Part shown: positions 17,112-25,533 of the stretch, in pieces
How positions within the stretch are numbered: the first letter of the stretch is position 1
How the letters are laid out: each line of letters begins with the position of its first letter
Assembly: GCA_036509315.1 (NCBI GenBank)
Contig: DATCFU010000034.1
Span: 1-64,000 of the forward strand
DNA length: 64,000 nucleotides
Reading direction: 5' to 3'
Source of the DNA: PALSA-607 sp036509315
Lineage (GTDB): Bacteria > Actinomycetota > Actinomycetes > Acidothermales > Acidothermaceae
Notes under the pieces: generated by a model
What the model was told of the DNA's origin: nothing
Databases searched by the model: none
What the model saw: the letters and a program-made list of their open reading frames with translations, nothing else
Program-made: the position numbers and the translations under genes

Positions 17112-18302
17112 TTAGTACGAGGGCAGGCTTGGGTCGACCTGGTTGACCCAGCCGACGACGCCGCTGCCCACGTGCACCGCGTCGGCGAATCCGGCACCCT
17201 TGACGATCGCGAGTGCCTCGGCTGAGCGCATGCCCGACTTGCAGTACAAGACGATGCGCTTGTCCTGTGGCATCCGCTCGAGCGCCGACCCGTTCAGGAA
17301 CTCGCCCTTCGGAATGAGCGTCGCGCCGGGAATCGAAACGATCTCGAACTCGGCTGGCTCGCGGACGTCGACCAGGAAGATGTTCTCTCCGTCGTCGATC
17401 CACTTCTTGAGCTCACGCGGCACGATCGTCGAGCCCTGAGCCGCTTCCATCGCCTCGTCGGAGACGGCGCCACAAAAGGTCTCGTAGTCGATCAGCCCGG
17501 TGATTGTGGGGTTCTTGCCGCAGATCGGGCACTCGGGATCCTTGCGGATCTTGACCGTGCGGTACGACATCTCGAGGGCGTCGTAGATCATCAGCCGGCC
17601 GACCAGCGATTCGCCAACACCGGTCAGGAGCTTGATCGCCTCGGTCGCCTGGATCGAGCCGATGGACGCGCACAGCACTCCGAGCACACCACCCTCGGCG
17701 CACGAAGGCACCATGCCGGGCGGCGGCGGCTCCGGGTAGAGGCACCGGTAGCACGGGCCGTTCTCGGCCCAAAACACCGATGCCTGCCCGTCGAAGCGGT
17801 AGATCGAGCCCCACACGTAGGGCTTGCCGAGCAGCACGCACGCGTCGTTGACCAGGTAGCGCGTCGCGAAGTTGTCGGTGCCGTCGACGATCAGGTCGTA
17901 CTGGTTGAAGATCTCGAACACGTTGTCGTTGTCGAGCCGCTCCTCGTGCAACACGACCTTGACGAGTGGGTTGATCTCGTGGATCGAGTCGCGCGCCGAC
18001 TGCGCCTTCGAGCGGCCGATGTCGCTCTGCCCGTGGATGATCTGGCGCTGCAGATTCGACTCATCGACCGTGTCGTAGTCGACGACGCCGAGGGTGCCTA
18101 CCCCAGCCGCAGCGAGGTACATCAGCGTCGGGGATCCGAGACCACCCGCGCCGATCGCCAGCACCCGCGAGTTCTTCAGCCGCTTCTGCCCAGCCATCGC
18201 GACGTCGGGAATGATCAGGTGCCGCGAGTAACGCCGGACCTCTTCGACGGTCAGGCTGTCAGCCGGCTCGACCAGGGGTGGTAGCGACACGTCAAACTCC
18301 AT
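17112..18302 (-). CDS. moeZ: MoeZ/MoeB-type adenylyltransferase-sulphurtransferase
   Basis: This 396-residue protein is built of an E1-like adenylation domain (ALGAGGLGSPTLMYLAAAG, here VLAIGAGGLGSP) with zinc cysteines CYRCLYPEPPPPG and CPICGKN, followed by a C-terminal rhodanese domain (IFLVDVREPAEF, active Cys in VLYCKSGMRSAEA). Such proteins activate the C-terminal Gly of sulphur carriers (MoaD, ThiS, CysO) and transfer sulphur to them for molybdopterin, thiamine or cysteine synthesis. The ATG shares one base with the hydrolase stop (TGATG), so translation is probably coupled. In mycobacteria moeB1 lies in the same neighbourhood. Confidence 0.92.
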   Translation of the reverse strand: MEFDVSLPPLVEPADSLTVEEVRRYSRHLIIPDVAMAGQKRLKNSRVLAIGAGGLGSPTLMYLAAAGVGTLGVVDYDTVDESNLQRQIIHGQSDIGRSKAQSARDSIHEINPLVKVVLHEERLDNDNVFEIFNQYDLIVDGTDNFATRYLVNDACVLLGKPYVWGSIYRFDGQASVFWAENGPCYRCLYPEPPPPGMVPSCAEGGVLGVLCASIGSIQATEAIKLLTGVGESLVGRLMIYDALEMSYRTVKIRKDPECPICGKNPTITGLIDYETFCGAVSDEAMEAAQGSTIVPRELKKWIDDGENIFLVDVREPAEFEIVSIPGATLIPKGEFLNGSALERMPQDKRIVLYCKSGMRSAEALAIVKGAGFADAVHVGSGVVGWVNQVDPSLPSY

Positions 18303-19303
18303 CAGCGGGGCGGAACCCTCAACGAATCAGCAGCTAGCGAATCAATCGACAGGTTGAGGGACACCTGTCGCACGTCCACAACCGTCCCATGCGGCTCGCT
18401 CATTCCCCGAATCAGGTCAGAGCGCGCCAGGAATAGGCGCAGTGCCGCGGCCACGGCGGCCGGCACCTCGAGGTGGGCGACGTGTCCGACATAAGGCAAC
18501 CGCAGCAACACGGCGTCCGGGATCGTGCGTTGGGCCCGTACCGCGACCCGCGACCCAACCAGCCGATCACGCTCTCCGTAGATCACCAGAGTCGGGACGG
18601 CGACAGCCGGCGCCTGCCGCCAGAGCCGGCGCGGTCCGCGGTCGAGGTACACGCCGACCATGGTGCGGATCGACGACCGGTACACGAGCGGACTGTGCGC
18701 GAGCCCTGCGCGGCGGCGCAAAGCGGCGAGTTCGTGCGCGTGGCGGTCGGCACTTACGGCCGCGGGGTCGCCGTAGCAAAGGGTGTAGACGCGCTTGGCC
18801 ATCCACTCAGGGTCGGCGCGCATCACGGCGCGCACGATCATCGGACCGACGACGGGCAGCACCGCAACGGTGAGCTGGGCGCTGCCAAACCGCGGGCGCA
18901 GGTCGGGCAGCGCGGGTGAGAGAAGGGACAGCGAGCTGACCAGTTCCGGATGCTCGGCGGCCACCCTGAGTGCGACCGCACCCCCCATCGAATTGCCGAC
19001 CAGGTGCACCGGCGGCCCGATCAGCCTGGCAATTTCGGCGATCGTGCGGACGTGACCGTCGAGACTGAGATCGCCGTCGGCGGGCAGCAACGAGTTGGCG
19101 AATCCGGGCAGGTCAAGGGCGTAGCAGTCGGATGTGCCGCCGAGGTCTGCGGCGACGTCGGCCCAGTCGAGCGATTCACCGCCGAGCCCGTGGACGAACA
19201 GCAGCGGAGGGTGGCCAGGCTCGGCGTCCGGGTTGTGGCGTACGAACACGGGCCCGCGGGACGTCGAGAGCAGCTGCCCCGGCCAATCGCTAGCAGTCGC
19301 CAC
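18302..19303 (-). CDS. Alpha/beta hydrolase
   Basis: This 333-residue hydrolase has the oxyanion segment LLFVHGLGGESLDW, the nucleophile elbow HLVGNSMGGAVALRVA (Ser about 107), an acid in VIYGERDRLVG and the catalytic His in LPYVGHVAHLEVP. It resembles the LipV-type esterase encoded at this place in mycobacteria, but substrate preference cannot be read from the sequence. It overlaps moeZ by one base. The stretch after about 295 (WxxxLxx lost, PHGTVVDVRQVSLNLS) is an unusual extension beyond the fold. Confidence 0.85.
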   Translation of the reverse strand: MATASDWPGQLLSTSRGPVFVRHNPDAEPGHPPLLFVHGLGGESLDWADVAADLGGTSDCYALDLPGFANSLLPADGDLSLDGHVRTIAEIARLIGPPVHLVGNSMGGAVALRVAAEHPELVSSLSLLSPALPDLRPRFGSAQLTVAVLPVVGPMIVRAVMRADPEWMAKRVYTLCYGDPAAVSADRHAHELAALRRRAGLAHSPLVYRSSIRTMVGVYLDRGPRRLWRQAPAVAVPTLVIYGERDRLVGSRVAVRAQRTIPDAVLLRLPYVGHVAHLEVPAAVAAALRLFLARSDLIRGMSEPHGTVVDVRQVSLNLSIDSLAADSLRVPPR

Positions 19304-19307
19304 CCGC

Positions 19308-19637
19308 CTACGGTACGACCGTCGCCGTCACTGTGGCATCGCTGGCGTCGGGCGCAGTTCCGGGCGTCGCACGCACCTCGATGTGGAGCGGCTGACCGTC
19401 GACCACCGGAACTGTCGCGCGGGAGTTGTAGAAGAGAAAAACTACTTCACCTGAGCCGAGCCCGCTGAGCGTGAAAGTCCCGGTAGCCGGGTCGGGCAGC
19501 AGGCCATCCATTTCGATGGTGCCGCTTGGTGCCGGGATCTCGACGAACAAGGTCGCGACCTCGCTGGTGTCACCTGGCTGGGCGGCCGCGGCGCTTGCCG
19601 CCATGGCCGCGTCGTACCGCTTGCCGCCAAAGAAATT
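19308..19637 (-). pseudogene. Downstream fragment of the frameshifted ECF-associated gene
   Basis: The frame from just after the stop at 19636-19638 to 19308 reads on coherently (NFFGGKRYDAAMAAS, then VATLFVEIPAPSGTIEMDG and FTLSGLGSGEVVFLFYNSR), like a beta-sandwich extracellular domain. An internal ATG at 19604 gives 98 residues but has no ribosome site. Removing one base (the T of the TAA stop, plus position 19638) fuses it to the preceding 253-codon frame. It is either a recent frameshift or a sequencing error; an independent gene is less likely. Confidence 0.6.
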
Positions 19638-20397
19638 ACGTGCCGGTCACAACAGCGTGCGGCTGGAAGACCGTCGTCGTGGTGGCGGCGCCGGGACGGC
19701 ACCCGGCGCCCGGGTCGATCATCCGCGCGACCATAAGGTCACCCACCTGCATGATGCTCAGTTTCTCGGCCACTTTGTCGTAAACCAATGCCTGCGCGCC
19801 GTGCGTCAGCGGCTTCGGCGGGATGACCAATGACATCCCGGCCGCACCGCAGCTAGTGGTGAAAGTGCCGTCGGCACGGGTAATCGCTGCCGGGTGTTCG
19901 ACGTCGATCGTGTTGGACTCACCGTTATCGCCGACCAGGTGCTTCTCCCAGTAGACGTGGTACCCCTTGAGCGGGTGGTGGGCCACGTCCGTTAGCCGCC
20001 CGTGATACATCGCCGGCGCGACCGAGACGGGCGCCGAGTACGGCGGCGAAGAGACGACAACCGGCGGCGAGACAACCGCCGGTGCAGTAGTCGACGGCGC
20101 AGCGGACAACGGCGCTGCCGACGACGGTGGCGACGACGACGGTGGTGACGACGACGGTGCTGCTGACGAGGGCGGTGGGCTCGACACCACCGGCACCGCC
20201 GGGCGCTCACGCTGCGCGCCGACGTGCGCGAGTGAGGTCCCTGCGATGATCGCCACCACCGCTACGGCGGCGAGCCCTACTGAGGTAGCGCCGACTAGCG
20301 CGCGGCGGCGACGGGCTCGACCTCGACGCACCGCCTCGTCGAAGGAGCCAGGAGGTGCTGGAAGTGGCGTGATTGGGCGGCGCGGGAGATCACTCAT
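19636..20397 (-). CDS. ECF-linked membrane-anchored protein with a Pro/Ser-rich stalk
   Basis: This 253-residue product has a basic N terminus (RRGRARRRRALVGA), one membrane segment (about 36-57, LAAVAVVAIIAGTSLAHVG), a long Pro/Ser/Ala stalk (about 70-125) and a carboxypeptidase-regulatory-like beta domain (YHGRLTDVAHHPLKGYHVYW, AITRADGTFTTSC). It overlaps the sigma gene as ATGA. Its position suggests it modulates the sigma factor or is its envelope-stress target, but there is no zinc anti-sigma motif. The reading frame is broken at its 3' end (see the fragment at 19308-19637). Confidence 0.7.
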   Translation of the reverse strand: MSDLPRRPITPLPAPPGSFDEAVRRGRARRRRALVGATSVGLAAVAVVAIIAGTSLAHVGAQRERPAVPVVSSPPPSSAAPSSSPPSSSPPSSAAPLSAAPSTTAPAVVSPPVVVSSPPYSAPVSVAPAMYHGRLTDVAHHPLKGYHVYWEKHLVGDNGESNTIDVEHPAAITRADGTFTTSCGAAGMSLVIPPKPLTHGAQALVYDKVAEKLSIMQVGDLMVARMIDPGAGCRPGAATTTTVFQPHAVVTGT

Positions 20398-20915
20398 CGG
20401 GGATCCTCGATCCTGGCCAGCAAACTGGCGCGACCTTCAGCAAGCAACCGCTTGACCGTGCCGACCGGCCGGTGCAGCGCTTTCGCGACATCAGCCACGG
20501 ACAGGTCGGCGTAGTAGTGCAGCAAGACTGGCGTGCGTAGCCGCTCGGGCAACCTCTCGACGAGGTCGCGCAGCCACGCAATGTCCGGTGCATCGCGACC
20601 ACGCTCCTGCAGCACGATGCGATCGCCAAGTTTTGAGTCGCGCGCCAGCGCCCGCCAGTGGTCGGCAACCAGTCGGGTCGTTGTCACGTAGAGGTAGGCC
20701 CGCGGGTCGCGCACGCCCACCAGGCGGCCAAGCAGCCGGGCAAAGCTTTCGGCCGCGATGTCGTGTGCCACCTCAGGATCTCCCACCAGGGCCTGGCACC
20801 AGCCGGCAAGTGGGCCGTAGTGCACGAGCCACAACTCGTGTGCACTCGTCGCGGTGGTGCCGGTCGTCGCGTAGCCGTCGACGTCGCCGTGCACCAACCC
20901 ACGCCCGGTCGTCAC
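20394..20915 (-). CDS. ECF-type RNA polymerase sigma factor
   Basis: This 173-residue protein has region 2 (LAGWCQALVGDPEVAHDIAA, DPRAYLYVTTTRLVADHWR) and region 4 (LPERLRTPVLLHYYADLSVA with DVAKALHRPVGTVKRLLAEG). Both are compact, as in ECF factors. The GTG start has GGAGG five bases upstream. A likely autoregulatory promoter lies at 20943-20967. The target regulon is unknown; the coupled downstream gene codes for a membrane-anchored beta-domain protein, so an envelope signal is likely. Confidence 0.87.
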   Translation of the reverse strand: MTTGRGLVHGDVDGYATTGTTATSAHELWLVHYGPLAGWCQALVGDPEVAHDIAAESFARLLGRLVGVRDPRAYLYVTTTRLVADHWRALARDSKLGDRIVLQERGRDAPDIAWLRDLVERLPERLRTPVLLHYYADLSVADVAKALHRPVGTVKRLLAEGRASLLARIEDPR

Positions 20916-20942
20916 GGCGTCCTCCTCACGCTTAGCACCAAG

Positions 20943-20967
20943 GACGCAATTGCAGCCCCAAAGGTTC
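20943..20967 (-). promoter_or_regulatory. ECF-type promoter of the sigma gene
   Basis: On the minus strand GAACC (20963-20967), a 16-base spacer and CGTC (20943-20946) match the GAAC/CGTC pattern of ECF promoters. It lies 28 bases before the start codon, which implies autoregulation. Confidence 0.6.
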
Positions 20968-20993
20968 GGAGGAGTTTTGGGCGAAACCGCAGA

Positions 20994-22076
20994 CTAGAAC
21001 TCGACCACCGAGCGCAGGACCTCTCCGCGATGCATCTTGTCGAAGGCGGCCTCGATGTCATCGATTCCGATGAGCTCAGACACGAACGCGTCGAGGTCGA
21101 GCCGGCCTTGCTGGTAGAGGTCAACCAGCATCGGAAAATCGCGCGACGGCAGGCAATCGCCGTACCACGATGACTTCAGCGACCCGCCGCGACCGAACAC
21201 GTCGAGCAGTGGCAGATCGAGGCGCATGTCCGGTCGCGGTACTCCGACGAGCACGACAGTCCCCGCGAGATCGCGCGCGTAGAACGCCTGCGCGTAGGTC
21301 TCGGGGCGTCCGACCGCTTCGATGGCAACATCGACCCCGACGCCATCGGTGAGCGCGCGAATCGCCTCAACGGGATCTGTCTCTGTCGAGTTGATGACGT
21401 GCGTCGCGCCGAACCCCCGCGCCCAGTCAAGCTTCCGCGCATCGACGTCGACCCCGATGATCGTGCGGGCCCCCGCAAGCCTGGCGCCGGCGATCGCGGC
21501 GTTCCCGACGCCGCCGCAGCCGAACACCGCGACCGTGTCGCCGCGGGTCACGCCGCCCGTGTTGACGGCGGCGCCGATGCCCGCCATCACCCCACAGCCG
21601 AGTAATCCGACTGCGGCCGCCCTCGCCGTCCGATCGACTTTTGTGCATTGACCCGCAGCCACCAGCGTCTTCTCGACGAAGGCGCCGATACCGAGGGCCG
21701 GCGACAGCGGCGTGCCATCGGCGAGGGTCATCTTCTGAGTGGCGTTGTGCGTGTTGAAGCAGTACCACGGACGGCCGCGCAGGCAGGCACGACAGTTGCC
21801 ACACACCGCGCGCCAGTTCAGGATCACGAAATCGCCGACGGCCACGTCGCGGACGTCGTCACCGACCGCTTCGACAACGCCCGCGGCCTCGTGCCCGAGG
21901 AGGAACGGGAAGTCGTCGTTGATGCCGCCCTCGCGGTAGTGCAGGTCGGTATGGCACACGCCGCACGACTGCACCTTGACCAGCGTCTCGCCCGGACCGG
22001 GTTCCGGAACGAGGACTGTCGTGAGCTCCACAGGCGCGCCTTTGGTACGCGCGATCACACCCTTCACCTCATGCAT
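20994..22076 (-). CDS. mscR: S-(hydroxymethyl)mycothiol dehydrogenase
   Basis: This 360-residue zinc-dependent alcohol dehydrogenase has the catalytic zinc site CGVCHTDLHYREGG and GHEAAGVVE, the structural zinc site CGNCRACLRGRPWYC, the NAD-binding AVFGCGGVGNAAIAGA and a helix rich in family-specific residues. The sequence matches the mycothiol-dependent formaldehyde dehydrogenase/nitrosomycothiol reductase MscR, which detoxifies formaldehyde and NO adducts of mycothiol. The ATG at 22076 (MHEVKGVIART) is chosen because the family begins here. TAGGAT lies seven bases upstream, so the mRNA is probably leaderless. An 80-codon upstream extension looks non-coding. Confidence 0.93.
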   Translation of the reverse strand: MHEVKGVIARTKGAPVELTTVLVPEPGPGETLVKVQSCGVCHTDLHYREGGINDDFPFLLGHEAAGVVEAVGDDVRDVAVGDFVILNWRAVCGNCRACLRGRPWYCFNTHNATQKMTLADGTPLSPALGIGAFVEKTLVAAGQCTKVDRTARAAAVGLLGCGVMAGIGAAVNTGGVTRGDTVAVFGCGGVGNAAIAGARLAGARTIIGVDVDARKLDWARGFGATHVINSTETDPVEAIRALTDGVGVDVAIEAVGRPETYAQAFYARDLAGTVVLVGVPRPDMRLDLPLLDVFGRGGSLKSSWYGDCLPSRDFPMLVDLYQQGRLDLDAFVSELIGIDDIEAAFDKMHRGEVLRSVVEF

Positions 22077-22393
22077 GAGGGTGATCCTAAGCAGTGGCCG
22101 TCGGGCGATGCCGAATCCTCTCAAATAGATCCGCTGGCGATCGTCGGCGTGCGTGCGCAACGAGTCGCGAAACACCGCGTGGCGCTGAGTTTCCGGGCTG
22201 CCCGGCGAAAAGATGTGCAGGTTGATGTTGGTGTCAGGACCCTTCAGGCAGCGGTGTTCATGCCAGTCGGGCTCGCGGATGATGTCGGATCGCGAGAGCG
22301 CTGAAGTCCAGCGCACGTTCTAGCGTGCGTGGGACTTCAACGGTCGATGGCGGGACGTACGGCCCCGCGACCGCGGAGGGGAAAGTCGGGCGG
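22077..22393. other. 317-bp intergenic region with a hairpin element
   Basis: Apart from the presumed mscR promoter (TAGGAT, 22084-22089) and the hairpin at 22302-22339, I see nothing that supports a gene here. The open frame that continues mscR upstream has no ribosome site and no family match. Confidence 0.6.
22302..22339. repeat. Dispersed hairpin element, copy 1
   Basis: TGAAGTCCAGCGCACG (22302-22317), a 6-base loop TTCTAG, and CGTGCGTGGGACTTCA (22324-22339) form a stem with one mismatch and one G-U pair. The same sequence and geometry recur at 32101-32138. It lacks a U-tract. It may act as a terminator between the unknown gene ending at 22394 and mscR. Confidence 0.8.
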
Positions 22394-23086
22394 TTAGCCG
22401 ACCATGTGCTCGACGCGGCGGTTCAGGGCGTCGAGGGTGGCCCGGATCGCGGCCTGGCGAACGTCTTCGCGCACGCCCGCGACTCCGGTGAGCTTCTCGC
22501 TACCGGTCGTGCTCAGCATCGTGAGGGCGACCAGGACTGCGCGGTCGCGTCCGGTCGGCGTGAGTTCGACGAGGTCGAGCTCGAATCGTGCTTTGCCACC
22601 GAGCAGTTCTTCGACAGCTCGCAAAGTTGCGGTCGCCACAGCGCGCTGGACACCGCTTTGGGTCGCTGTCCCCTCGGCGCGACCGACGGCAGATGTCTCC
22701 GCGGCCGACCGTGCAGCCGAGCCGGAGATCGACAGTGTGACCTCGGCGGCAACCTGGAGTCCCGAGGAAATGATGTGCATGCGTCTAATCGCCGGCCGGA
22801 AGCGGTCGGTCTCGTGCGGCTCGTCGTCCTCGATGGCCGGGTCTTCGACGTCTGCTTGCATGTCTTCGACGAGCTGCACCCGATCGGCGTCAACGCCTAA
22901 GCCGAACCGCTCGCGCAGCAGCCGTCCTACCGCGCTCGCAACCTCGACTTCGTCGACGCCGGGCGCCAATCCGAGCCGGAGCAGCCCGAGTCCGTCGCCT
23001 TCACCATCGGGTTCGACATCGGCGTCGGCGACCCCTGGGACCTCACGCAACGCCGCGACAATGTCGAGGTGGTCGCTGACGGTCAC
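22394..23086 (-). CDS. Conserved-looking protein of unknown function, two regions
   Basis: This is a 230-residue acidic protein. The first part (about 1-70, DHLDIVAALREVPGVADADV, AVGRLLRERFGLGVD) has an Asp23-like or small-ligand-domain rhythm. The second (about 95-230) alternates strands and helices and ends IRATLDALNRRVEHMVG, a pattern that recalls the regulatory domain of isopropylmalate synthases. I do not recognise a family with certainty. GTG 23086 is chosen because TTGGAG lies six bases before it; a TTG at 23104 is possible. It follows ku on the same strand after 119 bases. Confidence 0.7.
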   Translation of the reverse strand: MTVSDHLDIVAALREVPGVADADVEPDGEGDGLGLLRLGLAPGVDEVEVASAVGRLLRERFGLGVDADRVQLVEDMQADVEDPAIEDDEPHETDRFRPAIRRMHIISSGLQVAAEVTLSISGSAARSAAETSAVGRAEGTATQSGVQRAVATATLRAVEELLGGKARFELDLVELTPTGRDRAVLVALTMLSTTGSEKLTGVAGVREDVRQAAIRATLDALNRRVEHMVG

Positions 23087-23205
23087 GGCGGGCTCCAAAT
23101 CCAAATTCCCGTGGGAAGACGCCCGTGCGCCTTCCTCTTACGCCTGAAGTCGGCGCTGGGACCGTGATGCTTAAGCGCCGAATGCGCCGCCGTTGAGGTT
23201 GGCGT

Positions 23206-24222
23206 TTAGGCCGAACGGCGGGCCCGCGCGGGCTTGCGCTCCGCAGCGGCCCGGCTAGCGGCTGCAGCGGGCGCCTTCGGGGCCGTTTTCGCAGCGGCAG
23301 ATTTGGTCGCGGCCTTCGTACTGCTCGATTTAGCGGAGACGGCCTTCTTCGGCGGCGCGGCCTTGGGCGTGAGCTTCTTAACCGCAGCCTTCTTTCCACC
23401 AGCGGCTCCAGCGGCCTTAGCCGGAGCGGCGCCACCCTCTTTGGAAGCTTTCACGGCCGCGATGCTGGCCTGCAGCGCCGCGACCAGGTCGACGACCGTG
23501 CCCGATGCCTCCGACTCGGTCGTGTCGGGCGCCGGCACCAGATCGCGACCTTCGATCTTCGCCTCGACGACGGACTCCAGAGCCGCACGGTATTGGTCGG
23601 TGTAGTCGGCCGGGTTGAAGTCGCCGGACAGCGACTCGACGAGCCCGTTCGCCATCGCGATCTCGGCGGGCCGCACGTCGACGTCCTCGTCGAGGAACCC
23701 GAACTCAGGGTTGCGAATCTCGTCCGGCCACAACATGGTCTCGAGAGTGATGACTCCAGCGCGCACACGCAGCGTCGCGAGTGCCTCGCGCCGGCGCAGC
23801 GCCACCTTGACCACCGCTACCCGACCGGACTTCTCCAGCGTGTCGCGCAGCAGCACGTAGGCCTTCGCAGCGCGGGGGTCGGGCTCGAGGTAGTAACTCT
23901 TGTTGAAGTAGATCGGATCGACCTGCTCGAGGGGCACGAACTGCAAGACGTCGATCTCGCGACTACTGGTCAGGGGCAGTTCGGCCAAATCGTCGTCGGT
24001 CAGCACCACCATGTCACCGTCGGGCAGTTCGTAGCCCTTAGCGATGTCGTTGTACGGGACCTCTTCGCCGTCAATGGAGCAGATCCGCTTGTACTTGATT
24101 CGACCGCCGTCCTCGCGATGCACTTGGTGGAAGGCGATGTCCTTCTCTTCCGTCGCCGAGTACACCTTGACGGCAATGCTGACCAGGCCGAAAGAAATGG
24201 ACCCTTTCCAGATGCTGCGCAT
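23206..24222 (-). CDS. ku: Ku DNA end-binding protein
   Basis: This 338-residue protein begins with the Ku core start MRSIWKGSISFGLVSIAVKV and continues through the beta-barrel ring (YKRICSIDGEEVPYNDIAKG, YFNKSYYLEPDPRAAKAYVL, LETMLWPDEIRNP). The last 75 residues are a Lys/Ala/Pro-rich tail, as in many actinobacterial Ku proteins, likely used for extra DNA contact and ligase recruitment. Bacterial Ku binds double-strand ends as a homodimer and recruits LigD for end joining. It is divergent from a LigD-type polymerase gene with only 31 bases between the starts, so the two are probably co-regulated. Confidence 0.95.
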   Translation of the reverse strand: MRSIWKGSISFGLVSIAVKVYSATEEKDIAFHQVHREDGGRIKYKRICSIDGEEVPYNDIAKGYELPDGDMVVLTDDDLAELPLTSSREIDVLQFVPLEQVDPIYFNKSYYLEPDPRAAKAYVLLRDTLEKSGRVAVVKVALRRREALATLRVRAGVITLETMLWPDEIRNPEFGFLDEDVDVRPAEIAMANGLVESLSGDFNPADYTDQYRAALESVVEAKIEGRDLVPAPDTTESEASGTVVDLVAALQASIAAVKASKEGGAAPAKAAGAAGGKKAAVKKLTPKAAPPKKAVSAKSSSTKAATKSAAAKTAPKAPAAAASRAAAERKPARARRSA

Positions 24223-24253
24223 GAGCCTTCCTTCGTCCGTGAAGCCCTAGACC

Positions 24254-25234
24254 GTGCCATCAAGCAAAGATGCCAACACAAAGTCGGACAAGACGACCGT
24301 TCAGGTGGGCGATCGCCGGCTGGCCATCACCAACCTCACCAAAATCTTGTACCCGCAAACAGGATTCACCAAGGGCGAGGTTCTCGACTACTACGCCCGC
24401 GTTGCGCCGGTGCTGCTCCCGCATCTCGCCGGGCGTCCGCTGACCCGCAAACGCTACCCCAACGGTGTAGATGGCCCTTCGTTCTTTGAGAAGAACGCGC
24501 CGCGCGGAACGCCCGAGTGGGTTCGCACGGTCACCCTTCCGGTGCCCGGAAGCACCATGAACCGCGAAACGATCGATTTCGTCATCGTCGAGGACCTACC
24601 GACGCTGGTCTGGACGGCAAATCTCGCCTCTCTCGAACTGCACGTGCCGCAATGGAAAGTAGGGCCACGCGGCGGCCTCCAGGATGCAGATTTGCTCGTG
24701 CTCGATCTCGACCCGGGACCGCCGGCGACTATCGTCGAATGTTGCGAAGTCGCCCTGCTACTTAAGGGAATACTGGAGTCCGACGGACTCACGGGTTACC
24801 CGAAGACGAGTGGCTCGAAGGGTATGCAGTTGTACGCGCCGCTTCGCCCGACGCCAGCTGACGACACCCGCCTTTACGCACGGTCACTCGCCCGCCGGCT
24901 TGAAAGGCAGCGGCCTGACCTGGTCGTCTCGGACATGACCAAGGTGCTGCGGCACGGCAAGGTGCTGGTCGACTGGAGCCAGAACGCGGCCGCCAAGACG
25001 ACCGTCGCGCCCTACTCGCTGCGGGCCCGGCCTGAGCCGACCGTGTCGACCCCCGTCACTTGGGACGAGGTCGCCGCCTGCCAGTCGCCCGAGGAGCTCG
25101 TCTTCTTGTCCGACGCGGTCCTCGAACGAGTAGCGGCGGACGGCGATTTGCTGGCCGATCTGGTCACGCTGACCACCAAACAACGGCCCAAGCTCCCTGC
25201 AAGCGCCGCGTCCGCCGCAGACGGCGCGCCATAA
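24254..25234 (+). CDS. Stand-alone LigD-type polymerase/primase domain (NHEJ)
   Basis: This 326-residue protein covers only the LigD polymerase domain of the archaeo-eukaryotic primase fold: LTKILYPQTGFTKGEVLDYY, GVDGPSFFEKNAPRGTPEWV, VWTANLASLELHVPQW, the metal-binding LVLDLDPGPPATI, and YPKTSGSKGMQLYAPL. Ligase and phosphoesterase modules are absent. Such proteins fill gaps with ribo- or deoxyribonucleotides at Ku-held ends. The GTG start has a weak ribosome site. The ligase partner must be encoded elsewhere in the genome. Confidence 0.92.
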   Translation: MPSSKDANTKSDKTTVQVGDRRLAITNLTKILYPQTGFTKGEVLDYYARVAPVLLPHLAGRPLTRKRYPNGVDGPSFFEKNAPRGTPEWVRTVTLPVPGSTMNRETIDFVIVEDLPTLVWTANLASLELHVPQWKVGPRGGLQDADLLVLDLDPGPPATIVECCEVALLLKGILESDGLTGYPKTSGSKGMQLYAPLRPTPADDTRLYARSLARRLERQRPDLVVSDMTKVLRHGKVLVDWSQNAAAKTTVAPYSLRARPEPTVSTPVTWDEVAACQSPEELVFLSDAVLERVAADGDLLADLVTLTTKQRPKLPASAASAADGAP

Positions 25235-25280
25235 AGGTAAGTTCTAACCGTCGGGGTGGGTACGAGTAAGCGGGCGGAGC

Positions 25281-25514
25281 ATGACCGTGGAAGTCAAGAT
25301 CGGTGTCCAGTACGCCGCGCGCGAGATCGTCGTGGAGAGCTCGCAGACCCCGGAGGCCGTCGAGGAACTGATCACCGCAGCGGTCAAGGCCGGGGGTCTG
25401 CTGACTCTCGCGGATGAGCGCGGCCGGCGAGTCTTGATCCCGGTCGAGAAGCTCGCCTACGTCGAGATCGGCGAAGCGAACGAGCGCAGGGTCGGCTTCG
25501 GCACCGCGATGTAG
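25281..25514 (+). CDS. DUF3107 small protein
   Basis: This 77-residue protein (VEVKIGVQYAAREIVVESSQ, VLIPVEKLAYVEIGEANERR) matches the DUF3107 family found across actinobacteria; the M. tuberculosis member is Rv3208A/TB9.4. Its function is unknown. It is cytosolic, with no signal or membrane segment, and predicted as beta-strand/helix/beta-strand. GGGCGGAG immediately precedes the ATG. The next gene is convergent, 19 bases away. Confidence 0.88.
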   Translation: MTVEVKIGVQYAAREIVVESSQTPEAVEELITAAVKAGGLLTLADERGRRVLIPVEKLAYVEIGEANERRVGFGTAM

Positions 25515-25533
25515 CTGGTTGTTCCGGTCCCGT

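Noticed and set aside
20055..20190. Repetitive GGC/GACGAC-rich run considered as a DNA repeat
   Set aside because: It encodes the Pro/Ser-rich stalk of the ECF-linked protein, so protein composition explains it.
22077..22316. 80-codon N-terminal extension of mscR
   Set aside because: The family starts at MHEVKG, a promoter box lies seven bases before that ATG, and the extension covers an intergenic hairpin.
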